A stretch of DNA of 5,995 nt from Candidatus Parvarchaeota archaeon (GCA_023380435.1 JAMCRB010000050.1:1-5995); one strand, 5' to 3'; positions 1 through 5,261 are shown, numbered from the stretch's first letter. A program made the numbers and translations. Notes: a model not told the origin generated them from the sequence alone.

Positions 1-807
1 GTCGGATATGTAGAATGGAGGGTCGACCCGTTTTCTTCAACGATGCACCAAAGCGCTGACGAGGGGGCAGATAAGCTCCATCGCTTTTATGATGGACTTT
101 CTGAAGTCAAAGGCATCGATTCCAGGCTTGTTTTGAGCATAGCAAAAAACAGGTATGGCTCAGATTGGGTGCCAATACCGGAGAAGATAGCATACTTAAA
201 GGACCAGATGAAAAGCCTTTTCGACCGTATTTCCGACCTCCCAATAGTCGGTATAGACGCCGTAAACAGGGACGAGATACCTCTTTCATCGCTTGAGAGT
301 GTACTTTCCCTGGCTGAAGAGAACGGCCTTGCACTCATCCCGCATGTCGGGGAGATGGACAGCCATGATCTTGAAACCGACCTGGATAACATTGAAACTG
401 CAGTGAGGCTCGGAGCAAAGAGGCTTGGCCATGCAGTGTCTGCATACGCTCATCTTGATGGATTTTACGGCTCTAAGGACGCTTCGGGCGTTCTTTACGG
501 CCCGGCAAGGATATCAAAACTTGAATACAGGCAGAAAGGTATAATGGACCTGCTGGCAGAGAAACAGGTTGCAGTCGAGGTCTGCCCGACGTCGAATATG
601 ACGGCGCATTTGGGCATAAAAGATTACAGTCTGCACCCTATAGACAGGCTGATAGATAAAGGGATACCTTTTGTCGTCTGCACGGATGATTACGGGATAT
701 TCGGAAGCTCTCTTAAGAACGAGATTTATTCGATAAGCAGGGCAAAATCAATAGGTAGGGACAAGATAATAGCTAACTCAGTAAAGTATTCTGCGGATAA
801 CCTTTGA
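1..807 (+). CDS. add: Adenosine deaminase family protein, 5' end outside the window
   Basis: Hydrolytic deamination of adenosine or a related purine nucleoside is the family role, in cytoplasmic purine salvage. The frame is open from base 1, so the ATG at 43 is internal and the true start, with the HxH zinc motif, lies upstream. Counting from the first codon, the visible family signatures are YVEWR near residue 3, GIDAVNRDE (84-92, the GiDlaGxE region), PHVGE (114-118; zinc His115, proton-donor Glu118), RLGH (141-144), EVCPTSN (193-199), LHP (His212) and CTDD (Asp229, Asp230). All catalytic residues in the visible part are therefore kept. Two oddities: the stretch between RLGH and CPTSN is about 50 residues, some 25 longer than in E. 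coli Add, and the protein stops about 38 residues after TDD, roughly 15 earlier than usual. It ends 3 bp from the convergent gene at 811. Family assignment is firm; substrate is not. Confidence 0.87.
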   Translation, partial: VGYVEWRVDPFSSTMHQSADEGADKLHRFYDGLSEVKGIDSRLVLSIAKNRYGSDWVPIPEKIAYLKDQMKSLFDRISDLPIVGIDAVNRDEIPLSSLESVLSLAEENGLALIPHVGEMDSHDLETDLDNIETAVRLGAKRLGHAVSAYAHLDGFYGSKDASGVLYGPARISKLEYRQKGIMDLLAEKQVAVEVCPTSNMTAHLGIKDYSLHPIDRLIDKGIPFVVCTDDYGIFGSSLKNEIYSISRAKSIGRDKIIANSVKYSADNL

Positions 808-810
808 GGG

Positions 811-1638
811 TTACTTCAAGAACTTCTTGTCCAAACCCGCTATGACTTCGACAGAGTAGATTCCGTCCACTCCGCTCCTCTTTTTACCGCTTTCATCGAC
901 GTATTCTGTCGCCGAGTACGGCACCTGTATCCTGTTTATCCCTGCGGTTACTACGGCCGGGAATGTCCTTGCTTTCGTCAAGTCGTGGTTTGATTGTGCT
1001 TCAGGAGTAAGGTAAACTATCACAGGTATCGTGTCTCCGACCTTTGGTTTAGGGAAAAGCAGGCCGGCCACCTTGTCTGTGTATTCTTTTGGTACTAGGC
1101 CGGTCATTCCTATTCCTATGTTCTTTGTTATATTGTTGGCTTTAGCTTCCGGCAGGGTGTAAGACAAAGACTGCCCTTTAGAGTTTTTATAGTTACCATT
1201 TATGTAAGTAGCGCTTATTTTCAATCTGCTGCTGCCGACGAGATAATCCGGGTTGATTATCCCCATCTGCGGTGCTTTATTTGGATCTGTATTCTGAACA
1301 TCGTTGGCTTTGTTTATGTATATCACTCCGTCGTAAAGGCCCTTGGAGTGCTCATCGCTTGCACCTATTATAGGGAATGAACCCTGCAGGTAGAAGCCCT
1401 GGATCTGCTTCTTCGCGTGCTTGCTGTTCGTGATTGCTGCCCCTTTCTTATAGATTGGTCCAAACATCACGACAAAGCTGCCTGAGCCTGAGCCGATTAT
1501 CTCCTCTAAAGTGCCCCCTTTCACGAACAAGTGATCTGGTGGCGGAAATTTCTCGACCGGGCTTATAATGACTTTCCCAAGAGTCGATCCTTTATTCGTC
1601 AGCAGCTCTTCAAACGATTCGTGGTTTCTTCCGAACAT
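811..1638 (-). CDS. Unrecognised protein of 275 aa, cysteine-free, second gene of a pair
   Basis: I do not recognise the family. The start at 1638 is supported by a strong Shine-Dalgarno (GGAGGAG) 11 nt upstream, inside the last codons of the preceding gene, whose stop is 2 bp away. Co-transcription and perhaps coupled translation with that gene are likely. The protein has no signal peptide or hydrophobic membrane segment and no Cys or Trp. It holds a Gly/Ser run (GSGSGS, residues 49-54), several beta-type alternating stretches (for example residues 103-107, GVIYI, and TIPVIVYLT at about 204-212) and a Lys-rich end (LDKKFLK). Overall it looks like a soluble beta-rich protein, possibly structural or a binding partner of its neighbour; that is inference from composition. 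Its 3' end abuts the convergent deaminase gene. Confidence 0.8.
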   Translation of the reverse strand: MFGRNHESFEELLTNKGSTLGKVIISPVEKFPPPDHLFVKGGTLEEIIGSGSGSFVVMFGPIYKKGAAITNSKHAKKQIQGFYLQGSFPIIGASDEHSKGLYDGVIYINKANDVQNTDPNKAPQMGIINPDYLVGSSRLKISATYINGNYKNSKGQSLSYTLPEAKANNITKNIGIGMTGLVPKEYTDKVAGLLFPKPKVGDTIPVIVYLTPEAQSNHDLTKARTFPAVVTAGINRIQVPYSATEYVDESGKKRSGVDGIYSVEVIAGLDKKFLK

Positions 1639-1640
1639 AT

Positions 1641-2471
1641 TTAAGTGTTCTCCTCCGCTTCAAGCCTTTTCTGCGCATTGCCTGCAGCCAATATTGAGAT
1701 GAGGCTCTGGGCCCTCTTTATCGTTACCGGCTTCTTTGTGAAGATGTCGATTCTTGGCCCCATTACGAGTCCCTTTATGAATTCAAATGGCGTTCCAACC
1801 ATATAGTGAAGCGGATAATAAGCATAACCGAGGTTGTTCCTCGCCCAACTTGATAATGCTGAGGGGTATCCTCCTCCGATTCTCAATGGCGAAAACACGT
1901 GTAATTCCAGATCATCCGAGTAAATCACGCTGTTTATCAGGTGTCTCTTAAAATCACCCATATGCATACGCTGATTTATGGAGTTCTGCCATAGCGTCTG
2001 TGCCAGCGGGTACATTTTCTTGTGATATTGCGGTTTTGGAGAAAGCAGTTTGTAACCGTACCTTCCCTTGAGCATGAAGAGCTGTTCTCCGTTGTTGTAG
2101 ACGTTGTGTCCGTTTGCGTCCTTGTACGGCACTAATTTAGAGTTCAGAAGGCCAAACCCTCCGAGACTGTTTGGGAGCTCCATGGCATCCTGCTCCATCA
2201 GGTTTTCCTTGTATTGCTCCTGCAGCCTGCTTATCTCTCCTAGAACCTCTACTCCCGGTTCAGCGCCGCTATATTGAAGCTGTCCTAGGTATTTGTTGCT
2301 GAAAAGATCGCCAAGACCTCCTCCCTCTTTAGCACCCAGTGATGATAGAAACTCCTGTATCTGAGAATCCTTGTCCTGAGACCACTGCTGATAGTTGAAA
2401 GACGGCGCCGCCTGCGACAGAGGCGAAGTGCTGCTGTAATATTCATCTATGTAAACTCCGAATCCTTTCAT
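1641..2471 (-). CDS. Unrecognised protein of 276 aa, cysteine-free, first gene of a pair
   Basis: I do not recognise the family. The start at 2471 is supported by GAGG with a 5-nt spacer and a TATA box about 40 bp upstream. The N-terminal third (to about residue 105) is polar and low in complexity, rich in Gln, Ser, Gly and Tyr, with a GGGLGDLF stretch (50-57) and a likely helix at about 75-95. From about 106 the sequence looks more globular, with YKDANGHNVYNNGEQLF (116-132), a motif-like RIGGGYP (197-203) and a Tyr-rich LGYAYYPLHYMVG (214-226). The end (about 252-274) is probably helical and charged. There is no signal peptide, no convincing membrane helix and no Cys, as in its downstream partner. 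A disordered N-terminus on a globular body would suit an assembly or partner-binding role, but no function can be assigned. Confidence 0.8.
   Translation of the reverse strand: MKGFGVYIDEYYSSTSPLSQAAPSFNYQQWSQDKDSQIQEFLSSLGAKEGGGLGDLFSNKYLGQLQYSGAEPGVEVLGEISRLQEQYKENLMEQDAMELPNSLGGFGLLNSKLVPYKDANGHNVYNNGEQLFMLKGRYGYKLLSPKPQYHKKMYPLAQTLWQNSINQRMHMGDFKRHLINSVIYSDDLELHVFSPLRIGGGYPSALSSWARNNLGYAYYPLHYMVGTPFEFIKGLVMGPRIDIFTKKPVTIKRAQSLISILAAGNAQKRLEAEENT
1650..1656 (-). promoter_or_regulatory. Strong Shine-Dalgarno site for the gene starting at 1638
   Basis: The minus strand reads GGAGGAG 11 nt before the ATG at 1638, within the last codons (Glu-Glu-Asn-Thr) of the upstream gene. It fixes the start of the second gene and suggests that the two are translated from one mRNA. 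Confidence 0.7.
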
Positions 2472-2476
2472 ATTTT

Positions 2477-2480
2477 CCTC
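2477..2480 (-). promoter_or_regulatory. Shine-Dalgarno site for the gene starting at 2471
   Basis: The minus strand reads GAGG with the 5-nt spacer AAAAT before the ATG at 2471. This distinguishes the gene from the leaderless starts elsewhere in the window. Confidence 0.55.
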
Positions 2481-2505
2481 GTTATACTTTTACTATGATG
2501 GAGAG

Positions 2506-2516
2506 TAATATAAATA
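2506..2516 (-). promoter_or_regulatory. Archaeal TATA box for the two-gene unit 2471-811
   Basis: The minus strand reads TATTTATATTA, close to the archaeal TTTATATA consensus, with its centre about 40 bp before the ATG at 2471. Initiation about 25 bp downstream would give a short leader of about 15 nt that holds the GAGG site. A separate promoter here means the pair need not be read from the upstream DeoC-like gene. Confidence 0.65.
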
Positions 2517-2524
2517 CTTTACTA

Positions 2525-2620
2525 TTATTGTGTAATTAGTATTTTTAACTGTTTTTTAAGCTCACATGCAGGACAAGAAATTTCTGTTCTGTTTGGGGTT
2601 ACAGCGCCGTTTTTGGTCAA
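2525..2620 (-). CDS. Possible 31-residue ORF with a CPAC motif, overlapping the DeoC-like stop
   Basis: A short frame follows the DeoC-like gene. A TTG at 2620 overlaps that gene's TGA (TTTTGA), and the frame runs to TAA at 2525-2527. The peptide carries SCPACE followed by LKKQLKILITQ, a protein-like composition with a single Cys-x-x-Cys that could be half of a zinc or redox site. Against it: it starts at TTG, has no well-placed Shine-Dalgarno, contains only one CxxC and is very short. The frame is open a few codons further upstream (to a TGA near 2651), so it could also be a frameshifted C-terminal extension of the DeoC-like protein. Chance is a real possibility. Confidence 0.2.
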   Translation of the reverse strand: MTKNGAVTPNRTEISCPACELKKQLKILITQ

Positions 2621-3411
2621 AAGTCTGATGTATTGAGCTGTTCCAATATCTCAAATGCGTTGCTTGTGATTATCTTTATCCTATCCAAAGGCCATTTACT
2701 GTTGTAGCCGTAGAAAAGCGCGGAAACGACATCGTTAATCTCGAAGATGTCGCCTGCGACCTTTATGCCGGTTGTTTGTTTGTCCTCTATTTTGGACCCG
2801 ATAAACTTTACTATGTCGTTTACTGTACCGTCATCTATATCGCTGGAAGTCCCGTCTCTGTTGTCTATGTAGGGTACCTGCGTCGAAACGAAATCCGGTT
2901 TGACCATTTTCACGATTTCCAATGCTCTCTCCCACCTGTCTTTAGGGAGACTTTTCAGATCGATTGACAGTGAGAGTGAGCCGCCTGCTTTATGAACAGA
3001 CTCCGCCAAATCCTTCAAAACTCCACTGTATTCGTCTTTAGAGATGGCATTCAAATCCGCTTCCAGGCCTATGTCATTAATTCCGAGTTTCTGTAACTCG
3101 CCTATTTCTTGCAAGTTGTGTGCAGCGGTTGATTCGTTGCCAAATGGGAAAGAAACGATAGACGATAAAGATATCTTGGCGCTTTTTTTGTTTATTATCT
3201 CAAGTGTCCTCTGTCCGGCGGAAACGGGAAGCAGGAGAGTCTTTAAACCATAAGAGGACATCTTATCCACTAAAACTCCCAAATCGTATGTCGAAATGAA
3301 CGGCTGCAGGCAGGCCTCCTCCATGTTTTCAAGGAGCCAGTTCTTGAAGTCCAATTTAGTTTTAAAAACGTAAGACGGGTCGAAACCCTCAAGCCACACG
3401 TTGGAGACCAT
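2617..3411 (-). CDS. DeoC-like TIM-barrel protein lacking the catalytic lysine
   Basis: The 264-residue protein follows the deoxyribose-phosphate aldolase (DeoC) pattern: a helix-strand start with SYGLKTLLLPVSA (53-65), SIVSFPFGN (84-92, the tVxxFPxG signature), LQEIGELQKLGINDIGL (100-116, where DeoC has the xEtxxAixxGAdEiDmV block), SLSIDLKSL (147-155), KPDFVST (171-177, for aDFvKTSTG), GIKVAGDI (215-222, for GxKasGGI) and IKIITS (245-250, for the phosphate-binding end). In DeoC the Schiff-base Lys and an Asp (Lys167 and Asp102 in E. coli) are essential. Here I align Ser176 and Gly115 to them; only the second lysine (Lys217) remains. Ordinary retro-aldol cleavage of deoxyribose 5-phosphate is therefore unlikely, and a different reaction or a binding role is inferred. 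The start is placed by a TATA-like box 25 bp upstream (leaderless). Family fold is likely; function is open. Confidence 0.75.
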   Translation of the reverse strand: MVSNVWLEGFDPSYVFKTKLDFKNWLLENMEEACLQPFISTYDLGVLVDKMSSYGLKTLLLPVSAGQRTLEIINKKSAKISLSSIVSFPFGNESTAAHNLQEIGELQKLGINDIGLEADLNAISKDEYSGVLKDLAESVHKAGGSLSLSIDLKSLPKDRWERALEIVKMVKPDFVSTQVPYIDNRDGTSSDIDDGTVNDIVKFIGSKIEDKQTTGIKVAGDIFEINDVVSALFYGYNSKWPLDRIKIITSNAFEILEQLNTSDF

Positions 3412-3431
3412 AATAAGTAGAACAATCCAAA

Positions 3432-3439
3432 CAATAAAA
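3432..3439 (-). promoter_or_regulatory. TATA-like box for the DeoC-like gene
   Basis: The minus strand reads TTTTATTG in the 35-bp gap between the genes, centred about 25 bp before the ATG at 3411. No Shine-Dalgarno lies before that ATG. Position and absence of a leader point to a leaderless mRNA. The box is a weaker match than the others in the window. Confidence 0.45.
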
Positions 3440-3446
3440 GCTTAAT

Positions 3447-3794
3447 CTATTGACATGTGGTTGAATTTGCCACAAGGGTCTTGCCGTTGTTTGCGGTGTA
3501 TGTGCACTGGCCGGAATCGTAGAAGTACTGGCCATTAGAGTATTGGTCATAACAATGGTATGAAGTGCCGGACAAAACATCTGTGCAGAAAGACGTCTGC
3601 GATGGAGTATCGCTTGATGCAAGTTCGCATGCCGCTGAGCAGGTGAACTGGAAACCGGACACGTTTGTTTGGGACGGCGGCGGAATCGGGGCTTTTGATA
3701 TCGGTATCAATATATAGAATATTGCTAGAGCGAGTATAACCAGCGCTATGACTATCAGGATTATCACAGATACCGGCAGTTCCTGCGCTCGCAT
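3447..3794 (-). CDS. Small membrane-anchored protein with six extracellular cysteines, pilin-like N-terminus
   Basis: A 115-residue protein. It begins MRAQELP and continues with an uninterrupted hydrophobic helix (about residues 8-32), then a Pro-rich linker (KAPIPPP, 34-40) and a polar domain rich in Ser, Thr and Tyr. The Q-x-L-P start followed directly by a long helix resembles short archaeal pilin-like or membrane-anchor leaders; a class III cleavage site is not clear. The outer domain has six cysteines (52, 56, 70, 81, 97, 114), enough for three disulfides, so it probably faces the outside. The start is supported by a TATA box 26-27 bp upstream. A rival frame on the same strand (3622-3389) lacks such a promoter and is a shadow. 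The gene sits between two other promoters and seems monocistronic. Function unknown; a cell-surface or adhesion role is inference. Confidence 0.75.
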   Translation of the reverse strand: MRAQELPVSVIILIVIALVILALAIFYILIPISKAPIPPPSQTNVSGFQFTCSAACELASSDTPSQTSFCTDVLSGTSYHCYDQYSNGQYFYDSGQCTYTANNGKTLVANSTTCQ

Positions 3795-3813
3795 TATTTT
3801 ATTACTAGGTTTT

Positions 3814-3827
3814 AAGTTATATAACTT
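3814..3827 (-). promoter_or_regulatory. TATA box within a perfect 14-bp palindrome, upstream of the Cys-rich gene
   Basis: The sequence AAGTTATATAACTT is its own reverse complement and contains the TATA core (3817-3824). Its centre is 26-27 bp before the ATG at 3794, which places the start of transcription at or next to the start codon (leaderless). The symmetry could also make it an operator that blocks TBP, but no second copy is present in the window. Confidence 0.6.
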
Positions 3828-3830
3828 CTT

Positions 3831-4283
3831 TTATTCCAAGTCTATGCGCATTTCTATAGAACCGTGCTTCTTAAATCCAAATTTCTGGTAGAATGGCGAT
3901 ACGCTCTCGGCGCAGTCCAGTATTACTTTGTAACATCTTGCGGTCTTTGCTTCTCTCAAAAGGTCCTCTACCAGAAGCCCGCCGACACCCTTTCCCCTGT
4001 AAGCCTGGTCTGTCACCACGTTTTCTATGTGGCCGTATGGTTTTCCTCCATGCGATAGATTCATCTGTACCAGAAGCGTGGCAGTGCCGGCCAGTTTTCC
4101 CTCGATTTCGCAGACTTTTAAAAAGTAATCCTTGTTCTGCGTTATCTCGAGCAGGGCCTTATACGCAGCGGTGTGGTCTTCCTGGGAATATTTCTTATTG
4201 TTTGGCTTTAGCTGATCCAAAAGGCCCAAAAGAGGCTCCAGGTCGCTTGCTTCAGCTTTTCTTATTATGGGTTTGTTTTCCAT
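3831..4283 (-). CDS. GNAT acetyltransferase, GNA1-like (glucosamine-6-phosphate N-acetyltransferase)
   Basis: A 150-residue single-domain GNAT enzyme, close to the 159 residues of yeast Gna1. The acetyl-CoA pyrophosphate loop is RGKGVG (96-101). The surrounding blocks match Gna1 well: GHIENVV (84-90; Gna1 has GHIEDIA), CYKVILDC (117-124), FYQKFGF (131-137) and EMRIDL (144-149). The Gna1 reaction is acetyl-CoA plus glucosamine 6-phosphate to GlcNAc 6-phosphate. Differences from Gna1 include Asn for Asp after HIE and no Asn in the segment before FYxKxGF, so substrate may differ. The start at 4283 has GGAG with a 5-nt spacer, and the upstream nucleotidyltransferase stop is 14 bp away, so the two are co-transcribed. 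That pairing supports an aminosugar substrate. GNAT fold is certain; the GNA1 role is probable. Confidence 0.82.
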   Translation of the reverse strand: MENKPIIRKAEASDLEPLLGLLDQLKPNNKKYSQEDHTAAYKALLEITQNKDYFLKVCEIEGKLAGTATLLVQMNLSHGGKPYGHIENVVTDQAYRGKGVGGLLVEDLLREAKTARCYKVILDCAESVSPFYQKFGFKKHGSIEMRIDLE

Positions 4284-4288
4284 CTACG

Positions 4289-4292
4289 CTCC
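4289..4292 (-). promoter_or_regulatory. Shine-Dalgarno site for the GNA1-like gene
   Basis: The minus strand reads GGAG five nucleotides before the ATG at 4283, in the 14-bp gap after the nucleotidyltransferase stop. It sets the start and fits internal translation of a polycistronic mRNA. Confidence 0.6.
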
Positions 4293-4297
4293 AGCCG

Positions 4298-4996
4298 TCA
4301 TTTCTTTAGGCGCTCCCTCGCTATTTTTAGCTCTTCAGGCGTGTTTACGCCCATCCATAGACTGAGTTTCTGTGTATCAAAAGGATTGCCAGACTCTCTG
4401 AATAGCCTTATGACCTCGGTAAGATATCGCTCGTTCGTCTTTGGATTTACCGGTATTTTATCGTACATGTCAAAGAACGACTTTGGAAGTATGTACATAC
4501 CGGGATTTACCAGACCTGGCCCGGTAAGTTCTTTTTCTCTTATTTCCACGACTTTGCCTTTTTCATCCAGCATTACCGCCCCGTAGCCATCGAGATTGTC
4601 CACTTCATAAACGAAAAGCGTCGGACTTTTTGCTGTTTCTAAGACATGATCATCATACTCCACTATGTCGTCTCCCATCAATACCAGGAATAAATCATCT
4701 TTTATGAAATCACGCGCCAGATTCAAAGCATGGGCCGTCCCCAGCGCTTCGTCCTGAAGGATGTATTTTACATTATACGACTTTAACGCTTCCCTGAAAA
4801 TGCCCTGGGTTTCCTGGTTGACTACTATGGCTACCTCTAATCCATTTTCAATCAGTCTTTTCAGGTTCCTTTCGATTATCGGAATCCCGTTCACACTGAG
4901 AAGTTGTTTCGGAGTAGAGAGAAGCTCTGGGTCGGAAGTTCCTTTCTTCATTCTTTTCCCTTTACCGCCTGCAAGTATAACTGCCTGTCTTACCAT
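4298..4996 (-). CDS. Sugar-1-phosphate nucleotidyltransferase (GlmU N-domain/UTP-type)
   Basis: A 232-residue Rossmann-like nucleotidyltransferase that transfers a nucleoside monophosphate (probably UMP) to a sugar 1-phosphate with release of pyrophosphate. Visible motifs are AVILAGGKGKRM (5-16, nucleotide loop), TPKQLL (28-33, Lys30), QDEALGTAHA (81-90), LMGDD (106-110; metal Asp109), DGYGAV (136-141), NPGMYI (164-169, sugar pocket), NERYLTEVI (188-196) and WMGVNTPEEL (214-223; Asn219 in the place of the second metal ligand of GlmU). The C-terminal left-handed beta-helix acetyltransferase domain of GlmU is absent; the next gene supplies an unrelated acetyltransferase. UDP-GlcNAc synthesis is thus plausible, but glucose 1-phosphate uridylyl- or thymidylyltransferase activity cannot be excluded. 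The start at 4996 is the only good start before an in-frame stop upstream. Confidence 0.85.
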   Translation of the reverse strand: MVRQAVILAGGKGKRMKKGTSDPELLSTPKQLLSVNGIPIIERNLKRLIENGLEVAIVVNQETQGIFREALKSYNVKYILQDEALGTAHALNLARDFIKDDLFLVLMGDDIVEYDDHVLETAKSPTLFVYEVDNLDGYGAVMLDEKGKVVEIREKELTGPGLVNPGMYILPKSFFDMYDKIPVNPKTNERYLTEVIRLFRESGNPFDTQKLSLWMGVNTPEELKIARERLKK

Positions 4997-5003
4997 ATTG
5001 GTC

Positions 5004-5120
5004 TTAATAGTTCCTCGGTGACGGTTTAGGCCTCAAAATACTCCCAAAAACGTATATTTTTCTGAGGTTTTTACCCGAATCGATTATCTTTTTCTTCCCT
5101 GCTTTTCTTTGGTTTTGCAT
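5004..5120 (-). CDS. Basic 38-residue ORF at the head of the nucleotidyltransferase operon
   Basis: A short frame not usually kept by gene callers. It opens with ATG at 5120, 27-28 bp downstream of the centre of a strong TATA box, exactly leaderless spacing, and closes with TAA at 5004-5006, 7 bp before the nucleotidyltransferase start. The peptide is strongly basic at the front (MQNQRKAGKKK), has a short hydrophobic middle (IYVFGSIL) and ends RPKPSPRNY; it has no Cys and no membrane helix. The Shine-Dalgarno of the next gene lies in its last codons, so its translation could control that of the enzyme. I recognise no family. It may be a nucleic-acid- or ribosome-binding peptide, or a leader ORF whose translation matters more than its product. 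The promoter geometry is the main support. Confidence 0.5.
   Translation of the reverse strand: MQNQRKAGKKKIIDSGKNLRKIYVFGSILRPKPSPRNY
5011..5016 (-). promoter_or_regulatory. Distant Shine-Dalgarno site for the nucleotidyltransferase gene
   Basis: The minus strand reads GAGGAA 14 nt before the ATG at 4996, inside the final codons of the 38-residue ORF. The spacing is longer than usual. Re-initiation by ribosomes that finish the small ORF is a possible way to translate the enzyme. Confidence 0.4.
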
Positions 5121-5143
5121 GATTATGGTTAGAATCCATCTGC

Positions 5144-5151
5144 TATATAAA
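5144..5151 (-). promoter_or_regulatory. Strong archaeal TATA box of the small-ORF/nucleotidyltransferase/GNA1 operon
   Basis: The minus strand reads TTTATATA, a perfect consensus core, preceded by an A-rich stretch (CAAAATAATA) that could act as the TFB recognition element. Its centre is 27-28 bp before the ATG at 5120. The 141 bp between that ATG and the stop of the surface-protein gene hold nothing else that I can identify. Confidence 0.7.
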
Positions 5152-5261
5152 TATTATTTTGAGTGGAATCACGTTAAGAAACGCTGCCAAAAGTCACAGA
5201 GAATATTACGCTATTTGAAAGCTCAGACTTAAAGATTAAGAATTTGAGAAAACAACAGGAG

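Noticed and set aside
805..980. In-frame open stretch after the deaminase TGA, suggesting readthrough or TGA recoding
   Set aside because: The stretch is antisense to, and in register with, the codons of the gene at 811-1638, which readily gives open antisense frames. TGA is also used as a normal stop by several other genes here.
2574..2590. Imperfect inverted repeat around AGAAATTTCT as a terminator or operator
   Set aside because: Only the AT-rich core pairs perfectly and there is no T-tract on the minus-strand transcript.
3389..3622. A 77-residue frame overlapping the Cys-rich membrane protein
   Set aside because: It lies in another frame on the same strand, without a promoter or Shine-Dalgarno, whereas the longer frame has a signal-anchor, regular cysteines and a well-placed TATA box.
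3893..4309. A 138-residue plus-strand frame antisense to the GNA1-like gene
   Set aside because: It lacks promoter signals and protein-like motifs, and the minus-strand frame is a clear GNAT.
5052..5062. A second AT-rich box (minus strand AAAAATATACG) as the promoter of the nucleotidyltransferase
   Set aside because: It is a poorer TATA match than the box at 5144-5151 and lies inside the 38-residue ORF. It could be a minor internal promoter, but nothing else supports it.
5071..5139. An alternative small frame from ATG at 5139
   Set aside because: The ATG lies only a few bases downstream of the TATA box, upstream of the expected transcript start, and the frame is just 22 codons.
5246..5257. 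Short T-rich tract (minus strand TGTTGTTTTCTC) just after the surface-protein stop as a terminator
   Set aside because: The T-run is only four bases and interrupted; it is too weak to call as an archaeal terminator.
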